DNA from: Bacillus sp. sid0103
GTDB taxonomy: Bacteria; Bacillota; Bacilli; Bacillales_B; DSM-18226
DNA length: 64,000 nucleotides
Reading direction: 5' to 3'
Assembly: GCF_019219025.1 (NCBI RefSeq)
Contig: NZ_JAHUWN010000002.1
Span: forward strand, 248,001 to 312,000
Below, one piece after another: positions 19,601 through 28,837 of this stretch. Position 1 is the first letter of the stretch. Each line of letters opens with the position of its first letter. Below the pieces are notes generated by a model that saw only the letters and a program-made list of their open reading frames with translations, ran no database searches and was not told the origin of the DNA. Made by a program: the position numbers and the translations under genes.

Positions 19601-21671
19601 GGGTTGTTTCATAGTCTAATAGACTGCCATCCGCTACCTTGATTTCTCCGGTCACCGAATTTAACACAAAAATATTGTTCGTATTCCCTGCTAAAATGCT
19701 GTAGGTCAGTGATTGGCCCTCTGCATCACTTGCTGGTAAAATCCCTGCAATGGTTCCGTTTTCCGCATTTTCATCAACGGTCAGAGTCTTGTCGGCTGTC
19801 GTTGGCGGTTGATTTCGTTTCACGATCACCGTATAGGTCTTAGTGGTTCCGTCTTGTGCAGTAACGACGACAGGAATCGAATTTTCGCCGGGTTCTAGAT
19901 TAATTGGATTTGAATCCTGACCACTTGATATAGCTTGGCCATCTACCGTCACGGTCGCTGTAGCATCCGCGACCATTGGAGTGACACGAATCTGATTGGT
20001 ACTAGCAGGAACAATCACCTGATATTGCTGAGTTTCCGCATCAAATGAAGGGCTTAAGGTCCCTGTGCTGACGGTTAAATTACTCAAATTCGCATTATTT
20101 GATGGTGCCGCTCTAGTAACGGTTACGGAATAGACTTTAGTGGTTCCATTTTCGGCCGTTACAACAACGGTAATTGAATTGCTTCCCACATTTAATGGAA
20201 TAGATGCTGAACTTCCACTGGCAACAGGTAACCCCTTGACAGTGACCTTTGACTTGGAGTCCGCAGCTGTTGGGGTAACAGTGATCGTTTGGACCGCATT
20301 CCCTACAGTCGTGGTGTAGTTAGTGATGGCAGGGCTAAATCCAGGCTGCAAGCCCCCAGGACTCACGTTTAACTGATTTAGATCGGCATTACTAGACTTA
20401 AAGCTCAAGCCAAAGTCTGCGCCTGATCCACTTAGAAACGATATTTTTCGTAAACCGTTATCTAACAGAACCACCTTAATATTGCCATTCTGATCAATTG
20501 AATAGGTGATTTCTCTTGGAGTCTGAGTGGTTATGCTAGGGGTCACTTCCGCTGTCCCTTTCGTCCATGCTCCTTCATCCTTTTCCATCGCGAAAAAACT
20601 TGGTGATGGTGCGGCCGAATTTTTCGAGGCGGAATACATCAGTAGAACATTCTTTGAACCTGCTTTCGTTACTTGGACAGGATAGGTAATTTTCGTTTGA
20701 TCCGAGTAAACAACCTCATCGGTCCAGGTACCTGATTGATTGGTTTGAATATGGGTGATAAAGGTTTCATTCGCAAGATTACTAGAGTAACTATTGCCTT
20801 GATAATAAGCGAAAGAAATTTTTCCAGCAGCATCAACTATAAATGGGGTGTAGTAATATCCTTTTTGATCCGATACCGCATCGACAATTTTTTCTGCAGC
20901 TGAGAATGTAGTCCCACTAGTTAGCTTGTGAGTGTAATAATAATTTCCATAATAACTATTCTGATTATCTTCTTTAACATACGTAATATGTATCTTATTC
21001 TGTTGGTCGACTTCAATTTGTGGGTCTTTTACTTCATCTTTCGAATTGGACCCACTAGCAAGGGTCTGCACTACCCACGATCCAGATTGGTTGGTAGCAT
21101 AACGAATTTCATATTTCCGCGGGTCGTTTGCATCATTGTACATATAAACGACATGGGCCTTGCCATTGCTATCAATCGCGATACTAGGCTCAAACATGTT
21201 TTTCCAGCCCCATGTGTCAGAAGCACTGTCGACAGTTTGAAAAGACCAGCTGCCATTTTGATAGACACCGTATTTAACGCCCCTTTGGCTCGTCAAACCT
21301 GTTCCTTTTTCAAATAAAAAGGCTACATGGACACGTTCGTTTGCATCAACAGCTAAGTCGGAAACACCATTAAAATTGGTATCACCAGTGGCACTGGTCT
21401 TAATCGATGTAAGCTCATCCCACGTACTTTGGCTCCATTTTTTCACGACGATCTCTGTATTATTTTTCACATGGGAAAGATAGAGCTGCCCGCTTGGACT
21501 AGTAAATAAATGATTATAGGCCCACGTATTTTGATTAAATTCATGGATTATTTGTTCTGACATCGTTTGACTTGCTGCGGAAGAATGCTGAATGGTATTG
21601 ACTGGACCCAGCAAGGCCAGTTGTATGACCAAAACCCATGCAACAAGTACTTTAAAATTCAATTGTTTCAA
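16617..21671 (-). CDS. Large cell-wall-anchored surface protein with cadherin repeats
   Basis: 1684 residues. A signal peptide occupies about residues 1-33. Residues 40-430 look like a beta-propeller lectin-like region with repeated phrases such as AVDANERVHVAF and AIDSNGKAHVVYMY. Two cadherin-like beta-sandwich (PF12733-like) domains follow (about 440-620), then seven cadherin repeats (about 625-1315) with DENA and LDYET motifs that resemble calcium sites, then a third PF12733-like domain. The tail has a Pro/Thr-rich stalk and a sorting signal LPTTA, hydrophobic helix and RVRR. LPTTA rather than LPxTG suggests a class D or C sortase. TTG start with AAGGGGATGG nine bases upstream. Probable adhesion role. 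Confidence 0.9.
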   Translation of the reverse strand: MKQLNFKVLVAWVLVIQLALLGPVNTIQHSSAASQTMSEQIIHEFNQNTWAYNHLFTSPSGQLYLSHVKNNTEIVVKKWSQSTWDELTSIKTSATGDTNFNGVSDLAVDANERVHVAFLFEKGTGLTSQRGVKYGVYQNGSWSFQTVDSASDTWGWKNMFEPSIAIDSNGKAHVVYMYNDANDPRKYEIRYATNQSGSWVVQTLASGSNSKDEVKDPQIEVDQQNKIHITYVKEDNQNSYYGNYYYTHKLTSGTTFSAAEKIVDAVSDQKGYYYTPFIVDAAGKISFAYYQGNSYSSNLANETFITHIQTNQSGTWTDEVVYSDQTKITYPVQVTKAGSKNVLLMYSASKNSAAPSPSFFAMEKDEGAWTKGTAEVTPSITTQTPREITYSIDQNGNIKVVLLDNGLRKISFLSGSGADFGLSFKSSNADLNQLNVSPGGLQPGFSPAITNYTTTVGNAVQTITVTPTAADSKSKVTVKGLPVASGSSASIPLNVGSNSITVVVTAENGTTKVYSVTVTRAAPSNNANLSNLTVSTGTLSPSFDAETQQYQVIVPASTNQIRVTPMVADATATVTVDGQAISSGQDSNPINLEPGENSIPVVVTAQDGTTKTYTVIVKRNQPPTTADKTLTVDENAENGTIAGILPASDAEGQSLTYSILAGNTNNIFVLNSVTGEIKVADGSLLDYETTQSYTLTIQVSDGIDQATAHVKINVKDRNDNSPVPKGFTATIAENAANGTTVGTVTATDVDIENLFTYKINAGNTAGAFAIDAHTGKITVADASKLDYETIRNFSLTVQVSDGANTADTTVTIDLTNLNDNTPVANDASFTVNENAATGTVVGTVTGSDADGDPLQYTIVLGNDNGAFTINPTSGEIIVLDGSQLDYETNPSYTLTVQASDTVLPKNRLLTPYKVYTSLFAARTTETDLATITIHLNDLNDNRPVTIAITKNIDENSPNGTSVGTVTATDADADSTFTYTLTDGNSAGAFTIDPSSGEITVADATKLDYETVKNFNLHVEVSDGTNTAETTVTVNVTNLNDNSPVAEDGTFTIEENTADQTVIGSVKASDADEDRLTYKILSGNQAGAFAIDASNGELTVSDHTQLDYETNKSFTLTVQVSDGATSAEAAVTINLTNLNDTIPVVKDGKYSIDENAGNGSAVGTIEASDADGDSLSYQITSGNGANTFTIDAATGKITVADSNYLDFEEYQNYKLTVKVSDGIHTADSGVTIDLTNLNDNPPVADDASFTIDEQAANGTVLGKVTARDDDGDALTYSIASGNDKGIFSINETTGELTVVDGSLLDSATQALHTLSIDVSDGQYTAASTVTVHLLSRDATLSSLTSSKGKLDPEFKPGTTQYRSTVGEGIHSLKLTPTTTNANATVKINGKPILSGQESDEIALNFGKNKITIEVTAQNGKKVTYTLTVMRLKLVVTTVPVLNGKTGTVPDEDVELLDDNGTLVVELKKDLSHLKFTTKQLETLINRHVRIKIVKDDVELSIPAINFEKGKDLIISLEKLEKNPKNLPFSNFAISAVYDFTILQGDNIIRQFDQGIELRFSTAKADQAAKVYYWNEEKKKWELVGGTYENGQLKVSTHHFSTFAVFDPKDLVAAKPPTNPERPDTSKTPTTDTGTPDTDKKPTSKSDLPTTATNMYNWLFAGILVIILGGALLVVQRVRRSDENIH

Positions 21672-21990
21672 ATGATTATTCCATCCCCTTCTTTTCAGGT
21701 TAAGTTTTAGTCATTACTGCGTACGTCTCCAAGAACCCCCATCTCTATTTGTCGACGTAATCCCCCTACTTTTCTACTAATCTTACAACCAAAAATATAT
21801 CTTTTCCGACAAAAAAGCAATCTTTTCCACTTTCATTATTGTCTAAATAGAACCTTTTTACAATATTTTTCTGAATTTTTTAAAAACTATTGTACTATTT
21901 GACGATTTTCGTAGGTATTAAGTAGCTTTTTGCCCGAATAGATTAAATAAAAAGAGACAAAGAGCAAACGCCCCTCGTCTCACTTCACCA
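21672..21990. other. Intergenic region upstream of the wall protein
   Basis: AT-rich and without a credible coding frame. It must hold the promoter of the wall protein gene and the 3' end of the GGDEF-EAL transcript; a weak GAGAC/GTCTC pair near 21954-21980 may terminate the latter. No clear -35/-10 pair stands out. Confidence 0.4.
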
Positions 21991-24348
21991 TTATGCATGA
22001 ACAATACAAGGGTCTGCCCCTTGTTTTTGATGTAAAATTAACTGCTCACATTCCTCGACAGACAATGGACGGCTAAATAGGTAGCCTTGGAATTCATCAC
22101 ATCTAATGTCATCCAGAAATGCCTTTTGTGATTCTTCTTCTACCCCTTCAGCTAAAACCTGGAAGTTCAGGCCTTTCGCCATCATAACAATCAACCTTAC
22201 AATTGCCGCATCCTTCTCGCTCTTCTCTAATGAAGAAATAAACGAACGATCGATCTTGAGGCGGTCGATTGGAAATTGGCTTAAATAATGGAGTGAGGAA
22301 TATCCTGTTCCAAAATCATCCATCGCAATTTGAAAACCCATTTGTTTTAAAAAAGATAATTTCGCGAGGGTTTTCTCAATCGAGCCCATCGCAATACTTT
22401 CTGTGATTTCCAATTCGATATCATTTGGGTTAACCCTTGTTTCTTTAATAATTCTTGCAACCGACTCAATAAAATCATTATCTTGAAATTGCAAGGAGGA
22501 GATATTAACGGCAATTCTTAAATCAGTAATCCCCTTTTCCCTCCAGGCAACTGATTGCTTGCAAGCTTCTAGTAAAACTTTTTCTCCAAGCGGCACGATT
22601 AAACCCGTGTCCTCGCACAAAGGAATAAATTTTGCTGGCGGCACCATTCCATAGCTGGGTTTGTCCCAACGAAGCAATGCTTCTACCCCGACAATTTCAT
22701 TCGTATTGAGGGAGATTTGCGGCTGGTAATAAAGTAAGAATTCATTCCGTTCAATACCCTTCCTGATCGAGCTTTCTAACTCCATCATCGGTTCCATACT
22801 CATAGAACCACTATAAATCATATAATGATTCTTGCCTTTTTCCTTTACCTTGTACATGGCTGTATCGGCTTTCATCAATAACGCCTCAAAATCATGTCCA
22901 TGGTCAGGAAAAAGGGAGATCCCAATGCTCGGAGTTATATGGAGCTCAAAGCCCTCGATTGTAAACGTTTCTCGCAAAGCAGTTAAAATTCGTAAGGCCT
23001 TTCTTTCGATGCCTTGAATTGACGTATTTTCAATTAATAATGCATACTCGTCTCCGCCAAATCGGCACACCACTTCGTTTGGTTTGAGACATTCTACCAA
23101 TCTTTTCCCGACTTCTTTTAGCAAAAGATCCCCATAAGAATGTCCCAGACTATCATTAATATGTTTGAAACGATCCAAATCAAGCAGCATAAAGGCAATT
23201 TTTCGTTTTCCTGTTTTATTGTCAATCGCAAGGGAGACTCTTTTTTCCATAAATCGGCGATTAGGCAAACCTGTTACAACATCATGGTAGGCAAGATGTT
23301 CCATTGAATTGACCGTTTCTACTAACTTATCTGTTCGCTCTTTTACCTTTAATTCCAAATCTTCATTTAGTTGATTTAAATCATATACTAATTTATCATT
23401 CTCCAATAATGTGAATAATTGCCTTAAGATTACTAATAAAATACAAAAGAACAGGCCCACAACAATGGGATGAGTTTTATAAAGAGAGGAGATAACGTAA
23501 ATAGAAAGAAACAGAACACTTAAATAGGGAATACTGTGCCGAATAAGCATCCCTTTTTCGGGCCTTTTGACTGGTGTTTCTTTGGCAACCGTTGGTACAT
23601 GATATATCCCTGACAGACCAATTAATAAGATGGACAGAATCCATAATGGTTCATTTACACTACCAACGGAGTATATTTTCATTACTTTTAAATAGGAAAA
23701 GATGGAATCGGCAATTATCTGAATGAGAAATCCAGAAATCAACAGATAAGATGTCGGTTTGTTAAACATCCTATTTTGTGCCGCATAAAAACATAAAACA
23801 CCTACAAGGACACCCAAATCCAAGATTGGATACATGATTTCTGTGAGATTAAATTCAAGCATCGATTTATGATTTATCAATGGATTCATAATGAATATCC
23901 AATTAAAGGTCGTCGCTACAGACATAACGATTAACATATCTAAGAAAAATCGTATCGTTAACAAATGACTTCTAATTTCATTCATGAGGACGAGCAGAGC
24001 GATAAAGTAGAAGCCATTTTGACAGATCCAAAAGATCCCCGGCAGGGTGTGAGCTTCGCCTTTGTCATTCAGTACAAATTCATAAAAGGTCCAAATTAAC
24101 GTTCCGATTAGATAACTAAGAATCCCCAAGCCAAGCATTAACCAAAAACTTTTAGCTCTTCCCTTATGTTTGAAAAAGGTATTCATAAGCCAGGAAACAG
24201 AGGTAAGGCAAGCAATAATTTGAAAACAGATACCGCCCCAATCTAAAAAAGCTTGTTTATGATGGAAAATCATATTCCAAAGGACGTTCGTAACGATAAA
24301 AACAAAGATAAAAGAATAGGCAAACTTTTTTGTTTTAAGACTAAACAT
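21991..24348 (-). CDS. Membrane-bound GGDEF-EAL protein (c-di-GMP synthesis/hydrolysis)
   Basis: 785 residues from the ATG at 24348 (GGAG seven bases upstream). About eight to ten hydrophobic helices fill residues 5-310. A short coiled coil (LNEDLELKVKERTDKL) leads to a GGDEF domain with the active loop RFGGDEY, then an EAL domain with EALLRW, the EITES site, DDFGTGYSSL and AEGVEEE. All expected EAL metal and catalytic motifs seem present, so phosphodiesterase activity is likely. The position of the inhibitory RxxD site reads KPNE, so product feedback on the cyclase domain is probably lost. It lies 20 nt after a GNAT-like gene, so the two are probably co-transcribed. Confidence 0.93.
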   Translation of the reverse strand: MFSLKTKKFAYSFIFVFIVTNVLWNMIFHHKQAFLDWGGICFQIIACLTSVSWLMNTFFKHKGRAKSFWLMLGLGILSYLIGTLIWTFYEFVLNDKGEAHTLPGIFWICQNGFYFIALLVLMNEIRSHLLTIRFFLDMLIVMSVATTFNWIFIMNPLINHKSMLEFNLTEIMYPILDLGVLVGVLCFYAAQNRMFNKPTSYLLISGFLIQIIADSIFSYLKVMKIYSVGSVNEPLWILSILLIGLSGIYHVPTVAKETPVKRPEKGMLIRHSIPYLSVLFLSIYVISSLYKTHPIVVGLFFCILLVILRQLFTLLENDKLVYDLNQLNEDLELKVKERTDKLVETVNSMEHLAYHDVVTGLPNRRFMEKRVSLAIDNKTGKRKIAFMLLDLDRFKHINDSLGHSYGDLLLKEVGKRLVECLKPNEVVCRFGGDEYALLIENTSIQGIERKALRILTALRETFTIEGFELHITPSIGISLFPDHGHDFEALLMKADTAMYKVKEKGKNHYMIYSGSMSMEPMMELESSIRKGIERNEFLLYYQPQISLNTNEIVGVEALLRWDKPSYGMVPPAKFIPLCEDTGLIVPLGEKVLLEACKQSVAWREKGITDLRIAVNISSLQFQDNDFIESVARIIKETRVNPNDIELEITESIAMGSIEKTLAKLSFLKQMGFQIAMDDFGTGYSSLHYLSQFPIDRLKIDRSFISSLEKSEKDAAIVRLIVMMAKGLNFQVLAEGVEEESQKAFLDDIRCDEFQGYLFSRPLSVEECEQLILHQKQGADPCIVHA

Positions 24349-24368
24349 GTGGTTCTCCAATCGTGTTT

Positions 24369-24935
24369 TTACGTAAAGATAAGTTTTCTCTTTTGTGTTT
24401 GTGTGTCATTTAAAATCCATCTATAATTTTTCTTATTTTGATAGATTTTTTGCGGATAAATAATCGCAGGGATGACATAATCTCCTTTATAATAAATTTT
24501 TTCCCCCACCGCCTGCAATGGTATTTTATATACATTTCTCAGTGCTTTGTAGAACATTCTTTCGAGCAGAACCACACAATGAGAAATCTGATGTTTCTCT
24601 GAATAATGAACAAACAACGATAATAATCGATCTAAATTTTTCCCTCGATATTGTTTTAAGATGGCTACCTTATCGATTTCAATAACTGAATGAGGAGTGA
24701 CCGCAATTTCTTCTATTTCTTGAAACGGGAATACGGTATTAATATTATTTTGTAAATCGAGAGAATAAGGCTTAAATTCAATTGTTCCTACTCTTTGATC
24801 TTTCTCATCCGTGATGATGTAACGATTAGATGCACCACTTTCATTTTCCAAAACATATCCTTTCTCCAGCCAACATTCCATCCATATTTGATTAAAACTA
24901 TTAAGCAATGCTAAAGAATCTACTTTTAGATACAT
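24369..24935 (-). CDS. GNAT-fold protein, resembling N-acyl amino acid / autoinducer synthases
   Basis: 188 residues, not confidently assigned. The centre (EIDKVAILKQYRGKNLDRLLS, about residues 86-106) resembles the acyl-CoA-binding core of GNAT enzymes. The tail with FYKALRNVYKIPLQAVGEKI and VIPAIIYP recalls the FeeM/LuxI-like N-acyl amino acid synthase branch more than ordinary acetyltransferases. AGGAGG lies four bases before the ATG. It is the first gene of a two-gene unit with the membrane GGDEF-EAL protein. A role in making a signal or membrane lipid linked to c-di-GMP control is speculation. Confidence 0.6.
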   Translation of the reverse strand: MYLKVDSLALLNSFNQIWMECWLEKGYVLENESGASNRYIITDEKDQRVGTIEFKPYSLDLQNNINTVFPFQEIEEIAVTPHSVIEIDKVAILKQYRGKNLDRLLSLFVHYSEKHQISHCVVLLERMFYKALRNVYKIPLQAVGEKIYYKGDYVIPAIIYPQKIYQNKKNYRWILNDTQTQKRKLIFT

Positions 24936-25128
24936 GGTTCCTCCTGAGTTCAGACAAATTTCGACACTATTAATTAGTATATTATACCTGTATATTGAAT
25001 AGAACGGCTAGCTGGTTCAAGAAATTATCATCCAGTTCCTATCAAAATTTGTCTATTAATTTACAGAAATAAGAGCTGGGAGGTTTTCATGTTTTTATGA
25101 AGGCTCTTTGTATCAAAAAATTTTGATT

Positions 25129-25250
25129 TGTGCATTTTGGGGAGGGGTATGTGCCATTTTCCATGGGTTTTGTGCGATTTTAACAGGCTTTTGTGCAATT
25201 TCAAGTAGGTTTTGTGCCAAAATTCAGGGGTTTTGTGCAATTAGACAATA
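25129..25250. repeat. Tandem array of six 21-bp units (TTGTGC core)
   Basis: TGTGC recurs at 25129, 25150, 25171, 25192, 25213 and 25234, exactly 21 bp apart. The unit is roughly TTTTGTGCNATTTNNNNNGGG; the middle is divergent. It is in the 420-bp gap between the GNAT-like gene start and the liv operon terminator. Confidence 0.88.
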
Positions 25251-25356
25251 TTTGTAAAATTCCACCTGATATAAAGCACTGATTTTCGGACTCTTACCAT
25301 ATATATAAGGAAAATTATATTTTTAACAATTGATTTTCAGTGAATAAAGGGACTAT

Positions 25357-25390
25357 AAAAAAAAGAGACAAGGCTGGTAGCACTTGTCTC
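25357..25390 (-). terminator. Terminator of the livJHMGF operon
   Basis: GAGACAAG (25365-25372) pairs with CTTGTCTC (25383-25390); on the minus strand eight T residues follow. A second hairpin, GGGTGGT/ACCACCC, lies between it and the livF stop. Confidence 0.85.
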
Positions 25391-25492
25391 CTGAAACCTC
25401 TACCAACAGGGTGGTGGTTGTCAAAAAAGGATAGTTTGTCTTGGTAACCACCCTTTTGCTGGTTATCTTATATTTCGATAGAGATAGTGCAA

Positions 25493-26203
25493 CTAACCTG
25501 ATCTTCTTCCAAGATACGCTTCTACAATTCTCGGATCTACTAAAAGGTCTTCTGCCTTTCCTTTGATAATTACTTTTCCAGTTTCCATAACATAACCATA
25601 GTCGGCGATTTTCAGAGCTTGTTTTGCATTTTGCTCTACTAGAAGTACCGTCGTCCCGGCATCTTTTATCTCTCTGATTATCTTAAAAATATCCGCTACG
25701 ATTAAAGGAGCTAGTCCCATTGAAGGCTCATCCAGCAACAATAGTTTAGGCCGTGAAAGTATTGCCCTTGCAATGGCGAGCATTTGCTGCTGTCCTCCGG
25801 AAAGGGTTCCACCAAGCTGATCCTTTCTTTCTTTTAAAATTGGAAAGTGTTTCATAACCTCTTCAATATCTTTTTCAACTTCTTTATCGTTTCGCTGGTA
25901 TGCTCCCATTTCAAGGTTTTCTATAACTGTCATACTAGATAATATAGCTCTTCCTTCTGGTACAAGAGATATCCCTTTTGCTACAAGTTGGTCTGGTCTT
26001 AGCCCTGTAACGTCCTCTCCTAAGAATTCAACAGTCCCCTTCTTTGGCTTGATTAAACCGGCGATTGTCTTCATTGTAGTCGTTTTTCCGGCTCCGTTTG
26101 CACCCAGTATGGTTACAATTTTACCTTGTTCCACATCAAGACTAATCCCTTTTAGTGCCTGTATTTTTCCGTAATACGTCTCGATTCCAGTTACTTTAAG
26201 CAA
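25493..26203 (-). CDS. livF: Branched-chain amino acid ABC transporter ATPase LivF
   Basis: 236 residues starting at the TTG at 26203, which has GGAGGA five bases upstream and overlaps the livG stop by eight bases. Walker A is GANGAGKTT, the signature LSGGQQQM and Walker B LLLLDEPSMGLAPL, with the LivF-type C-terminus (IVEAYLGRR). It powers import with LivG. A longer frame open to 26284 merely runs through livG. Confidence 0.93.
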   Translation of the reverse strand: MLKVTGIETYYGKIQALKGISLDVEQGKIVTILGANGAGKTTTMKTIAGLIKPKKGTVEFLGEDVTGLRPDQLVAKGISLVPEGRAILSSMTVIENLEMGAYQRNDKEVEKDIEEVMKHFPILKERKDQLGGTLSGGQQQMLAIARAILSRPKLLLLDEPSMGLAPLIVADIFKIIREIKDAGTTVLLVEQNAKQALKIADYGYVMETGKVIIKGKAEDLLVDPRIVEAYLGRRSG

Positions 26204-26969
26204 TATAATCCTCCTCCTCTCGGCCGAGGTAGGCTTCAATAACAGCTGGATTGTTTTGAATTTCCTCAGGTGTGCCTTCTGCAAGTTTTTTCCCGAAGTT
26301 TAAAACTGTCATTCTGTCACACAACTTCATGACAAGCGGCATGTCATGTTCAATTAAAAGTACTGTTATGCCTCTTTCTTGTACTTTTTTAATTAAATAG
26401 AACAAGTCGTCTGTTTCTGTTTCATTCATCCCTGCCGCAGGCTCATCTAACAATAATAGCTTAGGATCACTGGCTAATGCTCTTGCAATTTCAAGTCTTC
26501 TTTGCTGGCCATAGGCTAAATTTTCTGCGATAGCATCTTCGTAGATTGATAAACCTACCAGTTCTAGGAGTTCTTTTGCCGTTACACGTAACCTTTCTTC
26601 TTCATCGCGCTGCGATTTTGTTCGAAAGACACCACTAAGCACGCCTGATTTACTCTGAGAATGCCCCCCAACCAGGACATTTTCCAAAGCAGTCATTTGT
26701 GAGAAGAGACGGATGTTTTGAAACGTTCGACAAATACCCTTATCAGTAATTTTATGGGGCTTAATCCCAGTAATTTTATCCTCAAAAAAGCTAATCTCCC
26801 CAGATGTCGGAGGAAACATGTTTGTAATGACATTAAACATCGTCGTCTTCCCTGCTCCATTAGGACCAATTAAACCGAAGATCTCACCTTCATTAACAGA
26901 AAACGATACATCGGTTAAAGCAGAAATGCCGCCAAAGTTTTTACTGATGTTTTTTATATTTAGAACCAT
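26196..26969 (-). CDS. livG: Branched-chain amino acid ABC transporter ATPase LivG
   Basis: 257 residues with Walker A GPNGAGKTT, a signature AYGQQRRLEIA (the degenerate form usual in LivG) and Walker B LLLLDEPAAGMNETE; the end IEAYLGREEE is typical. It forms the ATPase heterodimer with LivF. GGGGGAG lies before the ATG. It overlaps livM by 29 bases and livF by eight, showing tight coupling. Confidence 0.93.
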   Translation of the reverse strand: MVLNIKNISKNFGGISALTDVSFSVNEGEIFGLIGPNGAGKTTMFNVITNMFPPTSGEISFFEDKITGIKPHKITDKGICRTFQNIRLFSQMTALENVLVGGHSQSKSGVLSGVFRTKSQRDEEERLRVTAKELLELVGLSIYEDAIAENLAYGQQRRLEIARALASDPKLLLLDEPAAGMNETETDDLFYLIKKVQERGITVLLIEHDMPLVMKLCDRMTVLNFGKKLAEGTPEEIQNNPAVIEAYLGREEEDYIA

Positions 26970-27918
26970 GACTGCTCCCCCTTTTTGGCAGCTTAAGCTT
27001 TAACCACTGCAAGATCGAAACATCAATAAGTCCTTGAGGACGAAATGCCATCATTAAAATTAAAATGAGACCATAAATGACATAGCGATATTCACTGATA
27101 AACCTTAAAACCTCAGGCATCATCGTCATAAATGTTGCTCCAAAAATAGCACCCCAGATTACTTCACTACCGCCGAATACTGCAAAGATAAGGATCTCAA
27201 CAGCGCGATGATAAGAGAAATCAGCTGGGCTAATATAGGCCATAACATGAGCAAATAAAGCTCCCGCAAAACCGGATAGAATAGCGCCTTGAGTAAAGGA
27301 CAAAACTTTATAGTATGTAATATTAATTCCCATTGCCTCTGCGGCTTTCTCATCCATTTTAATCGATGCAAAAGCTCGTCCAACACGGGAATTCTTTTGT
27401 CTAATCAAAAACCATACTAATAGAATGTCAATGACCACTAAGAGGATGAGTACCAATAAATAAACAAATTGATTATTCTTTAAACCAATCATGTCTGGAT
27501 CAAAACCAGCTTCTTTAAAAAACCTAAACAGCTCTCTTCCTATATGAGGAATACCAGAAATACCTACTGCACCATTAGTTAGTGATTCCCAGTTAACAAA
27601 GAATACACGAATTACTTCACCAAAACCCAGTGTGGCAATTGCCAGATAAACACCTGTTAATCTAAGAGAAGGAATTCCAATAAGAATACCGCATATCCCT
27701 GCAACTAATGCACCCGCAATGATTCCAATGATAATTGGAACATCATAGTTGATGGTGAGCAACGCAGATGTATATGCTCCAATCCCCATAAACCCGGCAT
27801 TTCCTAATGAGAGTTGTCCAGAAGAAAGAGTAATGTATATGCTTAAGCCGAGAATAATATTGATCATGATAAAGGAAGCGACTTGTAAGTAATATGGATT
27901 GATTAATTCTCCGAGCAT
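26941..27918 (-). CDS. livM: Branched-chain amino acid ABC transporter permease LivM
   Basis: About 325 residues from the ATG at 27918; the frame is open to 27954 but that extension overlaps livH and lacks a site. Roughly ten hydrophobic helices, LSSGQLSLGNAGFMGIGAYT near residue 30 and the permease loop RVGRAFASIKMDEKAAEAMG. It forms the membrane channel with LivH. Start lies four bases after the livH stop. Confidence 0.92.
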   Translation of the reverse strand: MLGELINPYYLQVASFIMINIILGLSIYITLSSGQLSLGNAGFMGIGAYTSALLTINYDVPIIIGIIAGALVAGICGILIGIPSLRLTGVYLAIATLGFGEVIRVFFVNWESLTNGAVGISGIPHIGRELFRFFKEAGFDPDMIGLKNNQFVYLLVLILLVVIDILLVWFLIRQKNSRVGRAFASIKMDEKAAEAMGINITYYKVLSFTQGAILSGFAGALFAHVMAYISPADFSYHRAVEILIFAVFGGSEVIWGAIFGATFMTMMPEVLRFISEYRYVIYGLILILMMAFRPQGLIDVSILQWLKLKLPKRGSSHGSKYKKHQ

Positions 27919-27922
27919 AACA

Positions 27923-28807
27923 TCACCGCCCCGCCTCAGATGTCTTTTGGCCAAATAACCCTTGTGGCCTTAATAAAAGGATAAAAATGATTGTTATAAA
28001 TGCAATGGCATCACGATATCCTGAATCTCCGTAAGCAACAATAAACGTTTCAGCCAATCCAAGAATCAACCCTCCAGCCATTGCACCTTTCACATTACCC
28101 ATTCCACCTAAAATAATAATGGCTAGACCTTTTAGCCCCATCGATAATCCCATCTGCGGATTAACAGAATTAAACGCCATACCTACTAGAATTCCAGCGA
28201 TTCCTCCCATTGCTGATGCAATAATGACCGTTAAAGTAATGATTCGTTTGGTATTTACTCCAAGGATACTAGCCGTTTCTAAATTTTCTGCTGTAGCACG
28301 GAGAGCTTTCCCTGCTTTTGTTTTTGAAAGCCAATACGAAAGCGACATCATTAAGATAACGGAAATGGCAAAAATTAAAATTTGAACAAGATAAACAGTT
28401 ATGGAACCAATTTTAAAATGGATCTCAGAAAATGCATTACTGAAAGGATGATTCCCTGCTCCGAATAGATGATGCGAAAGATTTTCAAGTAAAATAGATA
28501 CGCCAATGGTACTTATTAATGGAGCAAGGTGTGAGACGCCTTGCTTCCCCCGAAGTGGGCGTAAAGCAAAGCGCTCAAGCATATATCCTAAAATAATCGT
28601 TACAATGATTGCGGCAACAAATGCCACCCAAAGTGGCAGCCCCAACGTACTTGTTACAATTACTCCAATAAAAGCACCGAACATAAAGATTTCACCATGG
28701 GCCATATTAATGATCCCTAGAACCCCGAAAACAAGCGTGAATCCAAGGGCAACGATTGCATAGATGCTTCCCAGTGTAATACCATTAATTAGCTGCTCTA
28801 ATAGCAA
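27923..28807 (-). CDS. livH: Branched-chain amino acid ABC transporter permease LivH
   Basis: 294 residues, TTG start with GGGTGAG upstream. Typical N-terminus (LINGITLGSIYAIVALGFTL), followed by INMAHGEIFMFGAF and the EAA-like loop KAGKALRATAENLETASILG. It is the first permease after the binding protein and pairs with LivM. Confidence 0.93.
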   Translation of the reverse strand: MLLEQLINGITLGSIYAIVALGFTLVFGVLGIINMAHGEIFMFGAFIGVIVTSTLGLPLWVAFVAAIIVTIILGYMLERFALRPLRGKQGVSHLAPLISTIGVSILLENLSHHLFGAGNHPFSNAFSEIHFKIGSITVYLVQILIFAISVILMMSLSYWLSKTKAGKALRATAENLETASILGVNTKRIITLTVIIASAMGGIAGILVGMAFNSVNPQMGLSMGLKGLAIIILGGMGNVKGAMAGGLILGLAETFIVAYGDSGYRDAIAFITIIFILLLRPQGLFGQKTSEAGR

Positions 28808-28837
28808 GACATCTCACCCTTTAACTGCGAATTTATT

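Noticed and set aside
23023..23100. GGDEF domain as inactive because of GGDEY
   Set aside because: The fifth residue of GGDEF tolerates aromatic exchange; the key GGDE residues are intact.
25408..25465. T-box or riboswitch in the GGGTGGT/ACCACCC region after livF
   Set aside because: It lies downstream of the operon, not upstream, and no conserved T-box or aptamer core is visible; a hairpin is enough.
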